This document shows positions 25,064-34,448 of a stretch of DNA of 64,000 nucleotides, piece after piece. Numbering within the stretch: position 1 is the stretch's first letter; each line of letters begins with the position of its first letter. Below the pieces are notes generated by a model. It saw nothing but the letters and a program-made list of their open reading frames with translations. It made no database searches and was not told where the DNA came from. The DNA comes from GCA-2737725 sp965229355. Its GTDB lineage: Bacteria > Pseudomonadota > Alphaproteobacteria > Rhodospirillales > Rhodospirillaceae. The stretch covers positions 3,968,001 to 4,032,000 of the forward strand of contig OZ245869.1 in assembly GCA_965229355.1 (NCBI GenBank), in the 5' to 3' direction. The position numbers and the translations under genes are program-made.

Positions 25064-26320
25064 TTACATAATAAATCTAAAGTGCAAGCCCGCCGTCACG
25101 TTATCCTGATCGCGGTCCATGAATGTCTTGGTCACTTCCACGCTACCCAGGAAACCTGTGGCAAAGCGGAACGACACACCAGCCCCGGCATCCATAGTGC
25201 TGCGGTCTTGGCCGAAGTTACGATCTGACAGAATGTGGTTGTACATCACCGTGGCATACGGGGTCACACCTTGGGTCGAGAGCAGCGAGATCACACCACC
25301 CGCACGGCCCGTCCAGTTGCTGTCTTTCGCTGCGGCATAAGCCACTGCGGTGCTATCCACATAGGAATCAGTTTTCCAACGGTCGTAGCCCACGCCAAAT
25401 GTGAAGGTTAAACCCAAATCACCCACGCGGTTGAAAGCATTGGCCATCAACGACGCATTCCATTCGTTCTGATCGTAGTTAGATGTAATCAACGTAGTAC
25501 CAGACGTGCGCGCCACATCAACGTCAGAACTTACATAGGTGCCCGAGGCCGTCATGGACCAAACATTGTTGAACAGGTAACCCACATACAAGCCACCTAA
25601 GTAGCCTTGTGAATCCAAATCCCCGTTCAGACTTTTCAAATCGACGTTCTGGTCGATATAGCCAATGGTGCCGCCGAACAGCACTTTACCTGCGGCTTTG
25701 TCGAAGCCCGCCGTTAAAATCAGGCTGTCGCCGTCTTTGTCTTGGCCCAGGCGGTCGTCATCGTACCAGCCCGCACCACCCAAACCGTAAGAGCCATAAC
25801 CGCCGCCAAAGCTGGCCGCATTGGACGAGCTTTGCGGGCCGCCTTGTTGATCACCCTGCACGCGAATAATTAAATCGTTGGTCAGGTGATGTTCCAGCAG
25901 ATTGCCGGAGAAAGTTGAATTGGCTTGCGACATCACTTGTGCCGCATAGCTTAAACGCTGCGCCACCATCGTGCGTGCGAAGTTGGTGAGGTTCGAGCCC
26001 GACAAGACCGTGTTACAGGCCGCACCACCCGTGACGGCGTTGGTGACGATATTGTAGGTGCACGACAACGGCGTGTTGACGCCGTTAATAACCGCCGAGC
26101 CCACCATGGTGCCCGTACCATTGGCAGCAATGGGGTTAAAGGTAACATTGGCCGTGCTGCCCGTGCCGAAGCTGACGGTTTGCGGTTGCGGTGTGAACCA
26201 GCCGCGCACTGTTTCTGGCGTTGGCAGCGTTGGCGCTTGCTGCGCCGCAGCGGTTTGGATGCCACTCAACAAACCGCCGGCGGCCAGGGCCGACAGCAGC
26301 AGCGATGATTTGAAGCTCAT
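25064..26320 (-). CDS. outer-membrane beta-barrel protein (autotransporter-barrel type)
   Basis: 418 residues with a Sec signal peptide ending AAA/QQAP (~26). A ~110-residue N-terminal region with two Cys (PLSCTYN, GGAACNTV) is followed by a Gly/Ser-rich loop (SFGGGYGSYGLGGAGWYDDD). Then come about 200 residues of alternating beta strands (GGTIGYIDQNVDLK, GGLYVGYLFNN, MTASGTYVSSDVDV), the pattern of autotransporter-type or porin-like barrels, ending near FRF. No passenger domain of classical type is visible. It resides in the outer membrane; function unknown. A one-mismatch stress promoter (GAAAC, 16 nt, CGTT at 26405-26381) lies upstream. Confidence 0.8.
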   Translation of the reverse strand: MSFKSSLLLSALAAGGLLSGIQTAAAQQAPTLPTPETVRGWFTPQPQTVSFGTGSTANVTFNPIAANGTGTMVGSAVINGVNTPLSCTYNIVTNAVTGGAACNTVLSGSNLTNFARTMVAQRLSYAAQVMSQANSTFSGNLLEHHLTNDLIIRVQGDQQGGPQSSSNAASFGGGYGSYGLGGAGWYDDDRLGQDKDGDSLILTAGFDKAAGKVLFGGTIGYIDQNVDLKSLNGDLDSQGYLGGLYVGYLFNNVWSMTASGTYVSSDVDVARTSGTTLITSNYDQNEWNASLMANAFNRVGDLGLTFTFGVGYDRWKTDSYVDSTAVAYAAAKDSNWTGRAGGVISLLSTQGVTPYATVMYNHILSDRNFGQDRSTMDAGAGVSFRFATGFLGSVEVTKTFMDRDQDNVTAGLHFRFIM

Positions 26321-26380
26321 AGTTGGAAAACCCCTTCTTATTATTCTGCTTGAAGCACAGTTTTGCTTAAGCCCCCACAG

Positions 26381-26405
26381 AACGCATCAGCCCGAAAATA
26401 GTTTC
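26381..26405 (-). promoter_or_regulatory. near-consensus stress promoter
   Basis: Minus strand GAAAC (26405-26401), 16 nt, CGTT (26384-26381), one mismatch at the -35. It lies about 60 nt before the beta-barrel gene start. Confidence 0.35.
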
Positions 26406-26655
26406 AGATTTTTCACCTCAGCGCACTCTGTTCTATGACGCGCTCTCGGTTATCTTTGCGAAGATATCACGCCCATCAGCCTACATAGCTTGCGTGCATT
26501 TTCATCTGCGCATTTAGTTTGGGAATTTAAAACATTTATTGCGCTGCGACATTCACACCATTGCCACACCCGCCTTCAATTTGCCCGCATTGATTGCGGA
26601 TTTAAGCCGCAATCATGGTTGATTCTCCTTGCGTGACGACAACGAAATATCTTTC

Positions 26656-26681
26656 GGAACTCTTGAAAAACTCGACGCGTT
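26656..26681 (+). promoter_or_regulatory. EcfG-type general stress promoter
   Basis: GGAAC (26656-26660), 17 nt, CGTT (26678-26681). It lies 210 nt upstream of the Ala/Gly/Thr-rich exported protein's ATG; the leader would be long, or a small RNA may start here. The remainder of 26406-26891 shows no gene I can support. Confidence 0.65.
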
Positions 26682-26891
26682 TAGTCGTCCATGGATACCG
26701 CAGATACGGCATCCGTTCTGAAAATGAGAAATGTAAAAATCAATCAATACGCGTTTGGAATATTTTCGCATGCAGCGCTTGAAGCCCTTGCAGCGGTTGT
26801 TCAAAAGCCGCGTGTTGTTGATGAGTGGACCGACCTTCCCAGCCCTGGTCCAGGGCTATAGCGAATAATCCACACGATAGGAGAACTGCAT

Positions 26892-27653
26892 ATGGTTCGT
26901 TCAACAATCAAAAAAACAGTGCTTGCGACCACCTTCTTAAGCTTTGCAGCCTTGCCTGCATTAGCTCAAGTCGGCGCTGGCACAGCAGCAACAGGTGCGC
27001 TGAACGGCGCAACTGGCGCTGCATTAGCGGGCCCTTCAGTCACCGGCGGGGCGATGACTAACGCAACCGGCAACTTGGCTGGTAGTGCAACTGTAAATAC
27101 CCAACGCGCCACCAGTGCTGCGACGAACGCGGCCACCGCTGGTAAAACTGCGGCTACGAACACCGCTGCTTCGGCGCAAGGGACTGCGGCTGGCACGGCA
27201 GCGGACGCGAAAGCCAAAGCTGAAGGTGCGGCTAATAGTGCCGTCAGCGCTGGCAAAACCACGGCGTCGGGTGCGGCCAACACCGCAACCGGTACCGCGG
27301 TCGGCGCTCAAGGCGCCGCAGAAGCTGCAACCGCTGGTGCACGTAACACCGCCACCGGGACTGCCCTCGGAGCCCAAGGTGCGGCTCAAGGCACGGCGGC
27401 AGGTGCTATGAATAGCGCCCGTGGTGCAGCTTCCGGCTCACTGAACAGCACGGGCAGCACGGCCGTTGGTGCGTCGAAATCTGGCGTCAGCGCTTCGACC
27501 GCCAACACCACGTCGGGTGCAGTGAATACGCAACGCACCAGCGTTTCGGGTGCTGGCACAACCAGCACGACAATCGATGCCTCGAAGTCAGGCGTGAACG
27601 CCACCTCTTCGGGCACCGGCACGACCAACGCGACTGTTGGCCGACCGAACTAA
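26892..27653 (+). CDS. exported Ala/Gly/Thr-rich repetitive protein
   Basis: 253 residues; AGGAGAACTGCAT before the ATG. A Sec signal peptide ends LPALAQ (~26). The rest is almost entirely Ala, Gly, Thr, Ser, Asn and Gln in loose 11-15-residue repeats (GTALGAQGAAQGTAAGA, GTAVGAQGAAEAATAGA; KSGVSAS, KSGVNAT). This suggests an extended or amphipathic repeat like LEA-type or apolipoprotein-like stress proteins. No Cys, almost no charged residues. It is a single-gene unit ended by a strong terminator, with an EcfG-type promoter upstream. A role in desiccation or cell-surface protection is conceivable but unproven. Confidence 0.75.
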   Translation: MVRSTIKKTVLATTFLSFAALPALAQVGAGTAATGALNGATGAALAGPSVTGGAMTNATGNLAGSATVNTQRATSAATNAATAGKTAATNTAASAQGTAAGTAADAKAKAEGAANSAVSAGKTTASGAANTATGTAVGAQGAAEAATAGARNTATGTALGAQGAAQGTAAGAMNSARGAASGSLNSTGSTAVGASKSGVSASTANTTSGAVNTQRTSVSGAGTTSTTIDASKSGVNATSSGTGTTNATVGRPN

Positions 27654-27677
27654 GCTATAGCCAAACGAATACAACAG

Positions 27678-27706
27678 CGCCGCCGGGTTATACCGGCGGC
27701 GTTTTT
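27678..27706 (+). terminator. terminator of the repetitive-protein gene
   Basis: CGCCGCCGG (27678-27686) pairs with CCGGCGGCG (27693-27701), followed by TTTTT. A near copy stands alone at 29104-29136. Confidence 0.9.
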
Positions 27707-27723
27707 GTTTGTGCATTCACAGA

Positions 27724-28896
27724 TTAACCTAGGTTGGAAACCGTGACCAAATCGTCCGGATTCATATTGATGATCTCTATGCGGCGAAGCGCTGGCCGCT
27801 GCGTTAGATCAATCCAGGGCGTATACCATTGCATAAACATGTTCGTTGCAGCCAAGATGATTTGCTCACGGTGGTGAAACGGATCGTCCTGAGTGGGAGG
27901 TTCCCCAATAAAGGGAAAGTGCTGGGTTATAAGTTCATATGCCGGGAAGTACTCTATGCCCTCAATTTGGTTGCAAGCTTGCGCAACACCTAATCTCATA
28001 ATCGATTTTGAAATGGCATTGGCTTCATAAGGGCTAAATTCACTCGCAGTTGCCTCTAAAGGAACCGGCGAAACTGAGACGAATAAACGTGTGGAAGGCT
28101 TGTAAGTATTTAGCGCAACACGCACCCGTACAATGGCGTCGGCGACAGCTTCAGGTGTCAGGAATCTCTTTAACGCGCCCGGACCAACATCATCGTCATC
28201 GCGACCCGTTTCAGCAAAACCTGCCGTCATTATGACTACATTATGCTCCGCATTCTTAATGCGCTCTTTAAAAAGAGTCGTATGAACCATTGCAACGAGA
28301 ACGTTCACAGGATCAGTGTTGTCTTGGTATCGGTACGCTATAATGTCTTCGATGCCACGGGCTTTAAGCTGCCCCCCCAAGTTAGATGCAAAACAGCTTC
28401 CGATACACGTGAAAGCGGCGGCTTGATGAACTGGAACAATTGTTCTGTTTTTCAAGAATTGCGCTTCAAGACGCTCGATATCCAGCGCTTGATACTTAGT
28501 ATGAAAATAATAACTTTGTTTCGCGCGCTTTATGGCTTGAATTCTTTTGTAGTCTTTTTGGGCCCCAGGGTTATCTGCAAAGTCCGCAATATATTCCTTC
28601 AGAGCATTCGCCGTTTCAATTTTGGGGTCATTCGCACGAGCCAGCGCGCTCAATGCGATGGTTGCAATTTGGCTCAAATGACTTGGGTGATCTGCCCAGA
28701 ACGCAGCACATAGCGAGAGAATAACGTTATCATGTGGGCGAGCGCGGCTATTGGCGTTCGACATTAAATTTAGCAAGTCTTGAATTTCAATCGCGCCATT
28801 TACATTTGGAAATAAGCGCGAGAGTCTTTCTTGAAGCGTAGGTAATCCGGAAAACTTCTTTGAGAGATAAAGCAGCGGTGGAAGCTTATCGGTCAT
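27724..28896 (-). CDS. GSCFA-domain protein
   Basis: 390 residues from the ATG at 28896. Residues ~1-135 are a helical extension (LSKKFSGLPTLQERLSRLFP). From ~165 the GSCFA domain shows its signature FTCIGSCFASNLGGQLKARG, then VVIMTAGFAETG, FVSVSPVPLEATASE and a closing DPFHHREQIILAATNMFMQW. The family is thought to be SGNH-hydrolase/acyltransferase-like: the GSC serine or cysteine and a late Asp/His would be catalytic. The late DPFHH fits. Substrate unknown; no signal peptide. It sits alone between two near-identical terminators and is less G+C-rich than the neighbours, which suggests insertion. Confidence 0.8.
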   Translation of the reverse strand: MTDKLPPLLYLSKKFSGLPTLQERLSRLFPNVNGAIEIQDLLNLMSNANSRARPHDNVILSLCAAFWADHPSHLSQIATIALSALARANDPKIETANALKEYIADFADNPGAQKDYKRIQAIKRAKQSYYFHTKYQALDIERLEAQFLKNRTIVPVHQAAAFTCIGSCFASNLGGQLKARGIEDIIAYRYQDNTDPVNVLVAMVHTTLFKERIKNAEHNVVIMTAGFAETGRDDDDVGPGALKRFLTPEAVADAIVRVRVALNTYKPSTRLFVSVSPVPLEATASEFSPYEANAISKSIMRLGVAQACNQIEGIEYFPAYELITQHFPFIGEPPTQDDPFHHREQIILAATNMFMQWYTPWIDLTQRPALRRIEIINMNPDDLVTVSNLG

Positions 28897-29103
28897 CACG
28901 CCTCACATCATTAAGCCCTCTGCTATGGCGACTAAATCGCCACAACAGCAAACAATTATTGCAGCGCCATCTTATTTTGAGAAAAATAATCAAACAACCT
29001 TAGATATATCGAAATCACACTCTTAACGTCTTTAAATCCAGATGTGTGTACGCCTCCGCCCGAAACAAGTTTTGGAGAAGTGTCAACGCAACTAATACTC
29101 CAG

Positions 29104-29136
29104 CGCCGCCGGGTAAAACCGGCGGCGGTTTTGTTT
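29104..29136 (+). terminator. orphan terminator, near copy of the one at 27678
   Basis: CGCCGCCGG (29104-29112), loop GTAAAA, CCGGCGGCG (29119-29127), then GTTTTGTTT. No gene ends just before it. The flanks (AACGCAACTAATACTCCAGC) also resemble those of the 27678 copy. The surrounding 28897-29369 holds no gene I can support; it may be the remnant of a duplication or the end of a small RNA. Confidence 0.65.
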
Positions 29137-29369
29137 CTGCAATAAAGCAGAAACAATGCCTTGCGGTCTTGGCGTTCAAAAGCGTCGAGAAAATCTACCT
29201 TACAGCACAAAACGCAGGGCGAACGGAGACAAATTCTACCGGGCGGTTATGTTTCGTTGATCGCTTTTCCATGCGGCGACAGGTACAATATCCAACTATG
29301 GGTAAAGACGCGTAGCCCGTAATACGAACCAATAAAAGCTGCGCGTTTATTTGGGAAATTTGCGTTCAT

Positions 29370-31097
29370 ATGCGTAGTCTATCGCTGGCTGAAATCCAGT
29401 CGGATGCCTGCAATCAAACATTAGTGGCGTTCTTTGCCGTCGGCACCTTAGCCAGTTTTCTGAGCATCGGCCGCGCCTTCCAAACCGGCTGGGAATGGCA
29501 GATGACCGCTCATCTTTTACAGTACAGCGCCATGCTGTTTGTGATGCTGCGGCGACATCACCTCAGCTTGAATATCCGCGCTGGGTTTCTGTCGTTGCTG
29601 CTGTTCACAATCGGAGTGACATCGGTTGTACGATTTGGGGTTGGCTCGGGCGCAGTTATTTTCTTTGTCGCGGGCTGTATTTTTGCCGGGTGCTTCTTTT
29701 CATTACGCGCCACATTTGTCGTGATGGGCTTAGGGTGCTTGTGCCTCATCACGGTATATACGCTGCGCGCAAACGGGATCATACCGCAGTCCATTAACCC
29801 GCGCGTCTTTGCAAATGATATGAGCACATGGCTGTTGGCGTGCCTGGCGCTGATCGTCGCATCTTCGGGGCCGATCTTTGCGTTGTCCGCCATCAGCCGC
29901 GGATTGGAGGCGGAACGTAAACGCGCGGACGATGCTGCCAACGCACGGTCGCAATTCTTAGCGCGCATGAGCCACGAACTGCGCGCGCCCATGACAACTG
30001 TCATCGGCATGGGCGACCTGTTGCAAAGCACGCAACTGACACCTGAACAAACCACCATGACTTCGCGGTTACTGAAAGCCGCGCGCAATCTTCTCAGCCT
30101 GCTGAACGATGTGTTGGATTTTTCCAAGGTTGATGCCGGGCGTATTATTATTGAAACCGCACCCTTCAGCTTGGCGAAGGTGATTGGCGAAACAACCGAG
30201 ATGTATGCCAGCGCTGCGGCAGAACGCAGCCTGTCGCTGATCACGCGCCTGCCCACCACTTACAAAGACAACATGCTGGGTGACTCGTTCCGGCTTGCCC
30301 AAGTGCTGTCGAACCTGATTAGCAACGCGGTGAAGTTCACTGAACACGGCACAGTCAGCGTGGATGTTACACAAATTCCGCGCGATGACGGCCTGATCTT
30401 TACCACATTCTCTATCTCCGATACCGGCATTGGCATTACGCCATCTGCATTGGCGCTACTATTTCAGCCTTTTGTGCAAGCAGACTCATCCACCACGCGT
30501 AAATACGGTGGCTCAGGCCTGGGGTTAGTGATCAGCCAAAGTCTGGTGCAAGCCATGGGTGGTGAAATTACCGTGGCCTCGACACCCAACAAGGGGGCCA
30601 CGTTCACCTTCACCCTGCCCTTGCAGCCCGTTCAAACAAAAGCCGATGACGCGAAACCCGTGGTCACCACAGCAGTGGCACCAACCCCATCATCATCACG
30701 CTCAACATCATTACTCAGCATTCCGCCCCATTTGCGCATCTTGTTGGCTGATGATGACCCGATGGTGCACACGTTGATTAAGGCCGTGCTAGAGGATGCC
30801 CAGGCCCAGATCACATCGGTGAAAAATGGTGCGGAAGCCGTAAGCGCCGTAACCGCAAACCCCGCCTTTGATTTGATCTTGATCGACATGCACATGCCCG
30901 AGATGGATGGCATTGCCGCGACACGCCACATTCGCAGCATGGAACGCGCAGCTCAAACCCCGATCATCGCGCTGACCGCCGATATCATCAGCAACGGTAA
31001 AAAAGATGTATTGGCTGCTGGTGCCATTGCGGTGGTGTCGAAGCCAATTATGTGGGCCCAACTCCAGACTGAAATCAATCGCGCCTTAAAAACTTAG
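29370..31097 (+). CDS. hybrid sensor histidine kinase (first of tandem pair)
   Basis: 575 residues. An N-terminal membrane region with about six helices (~18-175) lacks a large periplasmic domain, so it senses within or near the membrane. The HisKA domain has FLARMSHELRAPMTTVIGMG with the phospho-His near 202. The ATPase domain has LSNLISNAVKFTEHG (~316) and GGSGLGLVISQSLVQ. A Ser/Thr/Pro linker precedes a receiver domain (ILLADDDPMVHTL; phospho-Asp in LILIDMHMPEMDG, ~506). It has the same length and order as the next gene, to which it is clearly paralogous. The final output domain is missing, so phosphotransfer to another protein is expected. Confidence 0.9.
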   Translation: MRSLSLAEIQSDACNQTLVAFFAVGTLASFLSIGRAFQTGWEWQMTAHLLQYSAMLFVMLRRHHLSLNIRAGFLSLLLFTIGVTSVVRFGVGSGAVIFFVAGCIFAGCFFSLRATFVVMGLGCLCLITVYTLRANGIIPQSINPRVFANDMSTWLLACLALIVASSGPIFALSAISRGLEAERKRADDAANARSQFLARMSHELRAPMTTVIGMGDLLQSTQLTPEQTTMTSRLLKAARNLLSLLNDVLDFSKVDAGRIIIETAPFSLAKVIGETTEMYASAAAERSLSLITRLPTTYKDNMLGDSFRLAQVLSNLISNAVKFTEHGTVSVDVTQIPRDDGLIFTTFSISDTGIGITPSALALLFQPFVQADSSTTRKYGGSGLGLVISQSLVQAMGGEITVASTPNKGATFTFTLPLQPVQTKADDAKPVVTTAVAPTPSSSRSTSLLSIPPHLRILLADDDPMVHTLIKAVLEDAQAQITSVKNGAEAVSAVTANPAFDLILIDMHMPEMDGIAATRHIRSMERAAQTPIIALTADIISNGKKDVLAAGAIAVVSKPIMWAQLQTEINRALKT

Positions 31098-31282
31098 TGG
31101 CGAGAAAGCCTTGAAAAACGTGTGCGAACTGTCACATCGCACCTAAAAACGCGCTTCATGTGCTCGCTATATAGAATACGCGGGCATTGGCGGATCGCTT
31201 TTCCCCAAAGCGGCCTTTACACACCCGCATGCGCACATACATGATCTGCGCGGGGCTAAACCACGTGTAGAGCAAATCGTTA

Positions 31283-33010
31283 ATGTCGCGTCATTTCAGC
31301 TTGGGAGAAATTCGCTCAGAAGCGTGCAACAAAACGCTGGTTGCTTTCACCGTCATCTCAGCCCCGCTGTTACTGATCAGTTTATCGCGTGCATTTGAAC
31401 AGGGCTGGCGGCCCCTGCTGACGGCACACACACTGCTGTACGTGTTGATGATCGGCATGACTGTGTTTCGTAACCGTCTGCCCATCAGCTTGCGCGGCGG
31501 TTTTTTGGTGGGCTTGCTGTTTGTGTTGGGCGTTTCGGGTATGCTGACCTATGGCTTTAACATGGGTTCAACCACGTACTTCGTGACCGGTTGCCTGTTT
31601 GCAGCGGCATTCTTCTCGATACGCGCCAGCATTGTCGCGTTGATCCTGAGCAGCGTCGTCATCATGCTGTTCTGGGCTGGCCATGTTTACGGCGTGCTGC
31701 CCGATGTGGTGGACCCCAACACGTATAAATACAACTTCACCAGTTGGCTGGGCATTGCGGCCACCGTGGTGCTGTGCGCCTGCGGGGCCATGTTCGCGCT
31801 TTATACAGTCACGCAAGCGTTAGAGGCCGAGCGGGCCCGCGCCGATGCCGCCGCCAATGCCCGTGGTGAATTCTTGGCCCGCATGAGCCACGAATTGCGC
31901 ACGCCTATGACGACCGTGATCGGTATGGCCGAGTTAATGCAAAGCACAGCGTTGTCTCCGGATCAAAGCACGATGAACGCGCGACTGCTGAAAGCTGCGC
32001 ACAACTTGTTAGAGTTGGTGAACGATGTGCTGGACTTTTCAAAAGCCGATGCCGGACGGCTGGTGGTGGAAAATGCATCGTTCAGCATTTCCGAAGTGGT
32101 GAATGAAGTTATCGACTTGTTCGCGACCACAGCCACACAGCGCGACATCAGCCTGACCACGCACTTCCCCACGCAATACGTTGACGGCGTGTTTGGCGAT
32201 AGCTTCAAGTTGGGGCAAGTGCTGTCAAACCTGATTGGCAACGCGGTTAAATTTACCGAGCATGGCAGTGTCAGCGTGGATGTCACCCAGCACAGCGGCC
32301 CCGACAACATCGCCCGCACCACGTTTACGGTAACCGACAGCGGCATAGGCATTTCAGCTGAAGAACTGACGCGATTGTTTCAACCCTTCGTGCAAGCAGA
32401 CTCATCGACCACACGTAAATACGGTGGCTCAGGTTTGGGCTTAGTCATCAGCAAAAATCTTGTCCAAGCCATGGGCGGAGAACTGACGGTGCAATCAACA
32501 CCGGGCCAAGGCTCTACCTTCTCATTCACCCTCCCCCTTCAACCCGATCATGCCGCTGCGACCAAGCCCATGACTTCGCCGACGAAAGTGCAGATGACGC
32601 CTGAAACACCACGCGCAACCCAACCGTTAATGACCATACAACCCGGCTTACGCATTTTGTTGGCCGATGATGACCCGTTGGTGCACACGCTAATTAAAAT
32701 TGTGCTGGAAGATTCCAAAGCCATTGTGACGTCGGTTGATAATGGCGCGAAAGCCGTGACCGCCATGTACGCCGGCAAATTCGATCTGGTGCTGATTGAT
32801 ATGCACATGCCGGAAATGAACGGCATCGATGCAACGCGCGGTATTCGGGAAAGCAACACCAACACCCCCATCATTGCCCTGACGGCTGATATTATCAGCG
32901 ACGGCAAAAAAGAAGTGCTGGCCGCTGGCGCGAATGCCGTGGTGTCAAAACCAATTGACTGGCGCCAGCTACAAAACGAGATCAATAGGCTGGTGGCGCT
33001 AAAAAAGTGA
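31283..33010 (+). CDS. hybrid sensor histidine kinase (second of tandem pair)
   Basis: 575 residues, same architecture as the preceding gene. The membrane region is ~20-180. FLARMSHELRTPMTTVIGMA carries the phospho-His (~203), followed by the ATPase domain (LSNLIGNAVKFTEHGSVSVD). The receiver has ILLADDDPLVHTL with the phospho-Asp in LVLIDMHMPEMNG (~507). Catalytic cores are closely similar between the two; the membrane regions differ much more (EIRSEACNKTLVAF vs EIQSDACNQTLVAF are the conserved start). This fits a tandem duplication with diversified sensing. The 185-nt gap probably holds its own promoter. Confidence 0.9.
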   Translation: MSRHFSLGEIRSEACNKTLVAFTVISAPLLLISLSRAFEQGWRPLLTAHTLLYVLMIGMTVFRNRLPISLRGGFLVGLLFVLGVSGMLTYGFNMGSTTYFVTGCLFAAAFFSIRASIVALILSSVVIMLFWAGHVYGVLPDVVDPNTYKYNFTSWLGIAATVVLCACGAMFALYTVTQALEAERARADAAANARGEFLARMSHELRTPMTTVIGMAELMQSTALSPDQSTMNARLLKAAHNLLELVNDVLDFSKADAGRLVVENASFSISEVVNEVIDLFATTATQRDISLTTHFPTQYVDGVFGDSFKLGQVLSNLIGNAVKFTEHGSVSVDVTQHSGPDNIARTTFTVTDSGIGISAEELTRLFQPFVQADSSTTRKYGGSGLGLVISKNLVQAMGGELTVQSTPGQGSTFSFTLPLQPDHAAATKPMTSPTKVQMTPETPRATQPLMTIQPGLRILLADDDPLVHTLIKIVLEDSKAIVTSVDNGAKAVTAMYAGKFDLVLIDMHMPEMNGIDATRGIRESNTNTPIIALTADIISDGKKEVLAAGANAVVSKPIDWRQLQNEINRLVALKK

Positions 33011-33024
33011 GAGCGCAGAAAAGC

Positions 33025-33049
33025 GTAAGGGGCGTTTTACGCCCCTTAC
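33025..33049. terminator. hairpin between convergent kinase and DUF1838 genes
   Basis: GTAAGGGGCG (33025-33034), loop TTTTA, CGCCCCTTAC (33040-33049). The stem is strong but lacks a clear U tract; it probably serves both convergent genes. Confidence 0.6.
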
Positions 33050-33057
33050 TGTCAACC

Positions 33058-34140
33058 TTAGTATTTTGATCCAGCGCCCGTGGGCGGTTTATCAACATCA
33101 GATTTGCGCTTCTGCTTCCAGTCATAGCCCGCAACTTCGGGCGGAATATCTTGCACATACGCTTTCTGCACATCCATGCGGTCGGTACGGATGGTGAAAT
33201 CCGGCGGCGCTTCCAGATACTGCGGCGCGTACTTTTCCATGTACTTCAAAATCGGGCGTGGCACGTCATCGTAACCACCCAAACCCTTGTGCGTGAACAT
33301 GCGGCCTGTCAGCACACCGTCGCGGTATTTGCTTTGGCCCATTTTCATCCATGGCCACCAGTTGCCTTGGCGTGAGAACCCGCCACGCGTGCGCACTGAT
33401 GGAAGATCACGATTTTCCAACTCGGCCTTTGAGACGTAATAGGTAAAGTGCTCAGACGGCGTCACACGCGCACCAATGTACGCCTTGGGCCAGCCCTTCT
33501 CGTCCACCGGGTTGGTGTAATCGTGCGTGTAATCCCACGACATCAAAATGTCTTCGCCGAATTGGTTGAACGGCATCCGGAACGGAATTTTTCCATCCGG
33601 ATCCGGGAATACCGAGCCCTGATTAAAGAACGTCGGCGCATCACCCGCTTGGCCCATCAACAACGGCGGCATTTCAACGCCCGACACACCCGCCAAAGAC
33701 GGATTATAGAAGTGGTACACATCCACCGTTTCATCGGTGAACGGGTTCTTCCATTGCTCTAAGGGTTCACCAGTGCGCAGATCGGTGAAGTAAGCCGTCT
33801 CGCGGCTTTTGCGGCGCAGCTTGCCTTCCTTGGCATCGAACTCTGCCATGCTGACACCAACACCGCAGAAGCCGAACACAGGGATCAGGCGTTGATTGCC
33901 AATGCGCGCGTACTGAATGCCGTGGAAGCCACCAATCACCGGCTTTTCATACCCTGATACGATTTTACCGAAAGCATACAGGTTGTCGCGCGGGTCGTGG
34001 AAATCCAAACCGCCTTTGGTTTTGGTTGGCTCTGCGGCCAGGCTTTGCGATGCCGATAACCCCGCCGCCATAACCGCCGCGATGCCGCCCAAGGCCTCGC
34101 GGCGGTTACTCATTAAATCAGTGATGAATTGCGATGACAT
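33058..34140 (-). CDS. Tat-exported DUF1838 protein
   Basis: 360 residues from the ATG at 34140 (GGGGAG at good spacing). The signal has a twin arginine (MSNRREALGGIAAVMAAG) and a cleavage region SLAAEP. The mature protein is a DUF1838 domain with aromatic-rich motifs (NPFTDETVDVYHFYNP, WWPWMKMG, GRMFTHKGLGG). The function of DUF1838 is unknown. Tat export implies that it folds, perhaps with a cofactor, before export. Two further paralogues lie at 46.7-48.8 kb. It is upstream of, and divergent from, the stress-type Gln-rich gene. In position it heads the cluster hydrolase-IclR-TonB receptor. Confidence 0.8.
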   Translation of the reverse strand: MSSQFITDLMSNRREALGGIAAVMAAGLSASQSLAAEPTKTKGGLDFHDPRDNLYAFGKIVSGYEKPVIGGFHGIQYARIGNQRLIPVFGFCGVGVSMAEFDAKEGKLRRKSRETAYFTDLRTGEPLEQWKNPFTDETVDVYHFYNPSLAGVSGVEMPPLLMGQAGDAPTFFNQGSVFPDPDGKIPFRMPFNQFGEDILMSWDYTHDYTNPVDEKGWPKAYIGARVTPSEHFTYYVSKAELENRDLPSVRTRGGFSRQGNWWPWMKMGQSKYRDGVLTGRMFTHKGLGGYDDVPRPILKYMEKYAPQYLEAPPDFTIRTDRMDVQKAYVQDIPPEVAGYDWKQKRKSDVDKPPTGAGSKY

Positions 34141-34351
34141 AAAATGCTCCCCAAGAACCGACCGACACATCGGCAATACGCAACTTCATCGCAGGCGATG
34201 CGTGTGCGCAACACCGTAATACGCGTGACCCATATAGTGGGCGGGCAAGTCATGTAGGGTTCTAGAAAGGCAGAAAAAGGCCAGTTTTATTCACTGCTTT
34301 CTATGGGTCACAGTTTGCACAAAGTGCAGTGCACGTGCCCAAATCTGAACA

Positions 34352-34377
34352 GGAACAATCAGCCGTTTTGTGCCGTT
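34352..34377 (+). promoter_or_regulatory. EcfG-type general stress promoter
   Basis: GGAAC (34352-34356), 17 nt, CGTT (34374-34377), a full match. It lies 71 nt before the ATG of the Gln/Asn-rich protein. Confidence 0.7.
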
Positions 34378-34448
34378 GTACTTGCGGTTTCCGGGGCACA
34401 CATCACCCGACCCTGGACCACTTGAACATAGAAAAAAGGACTCTGATT

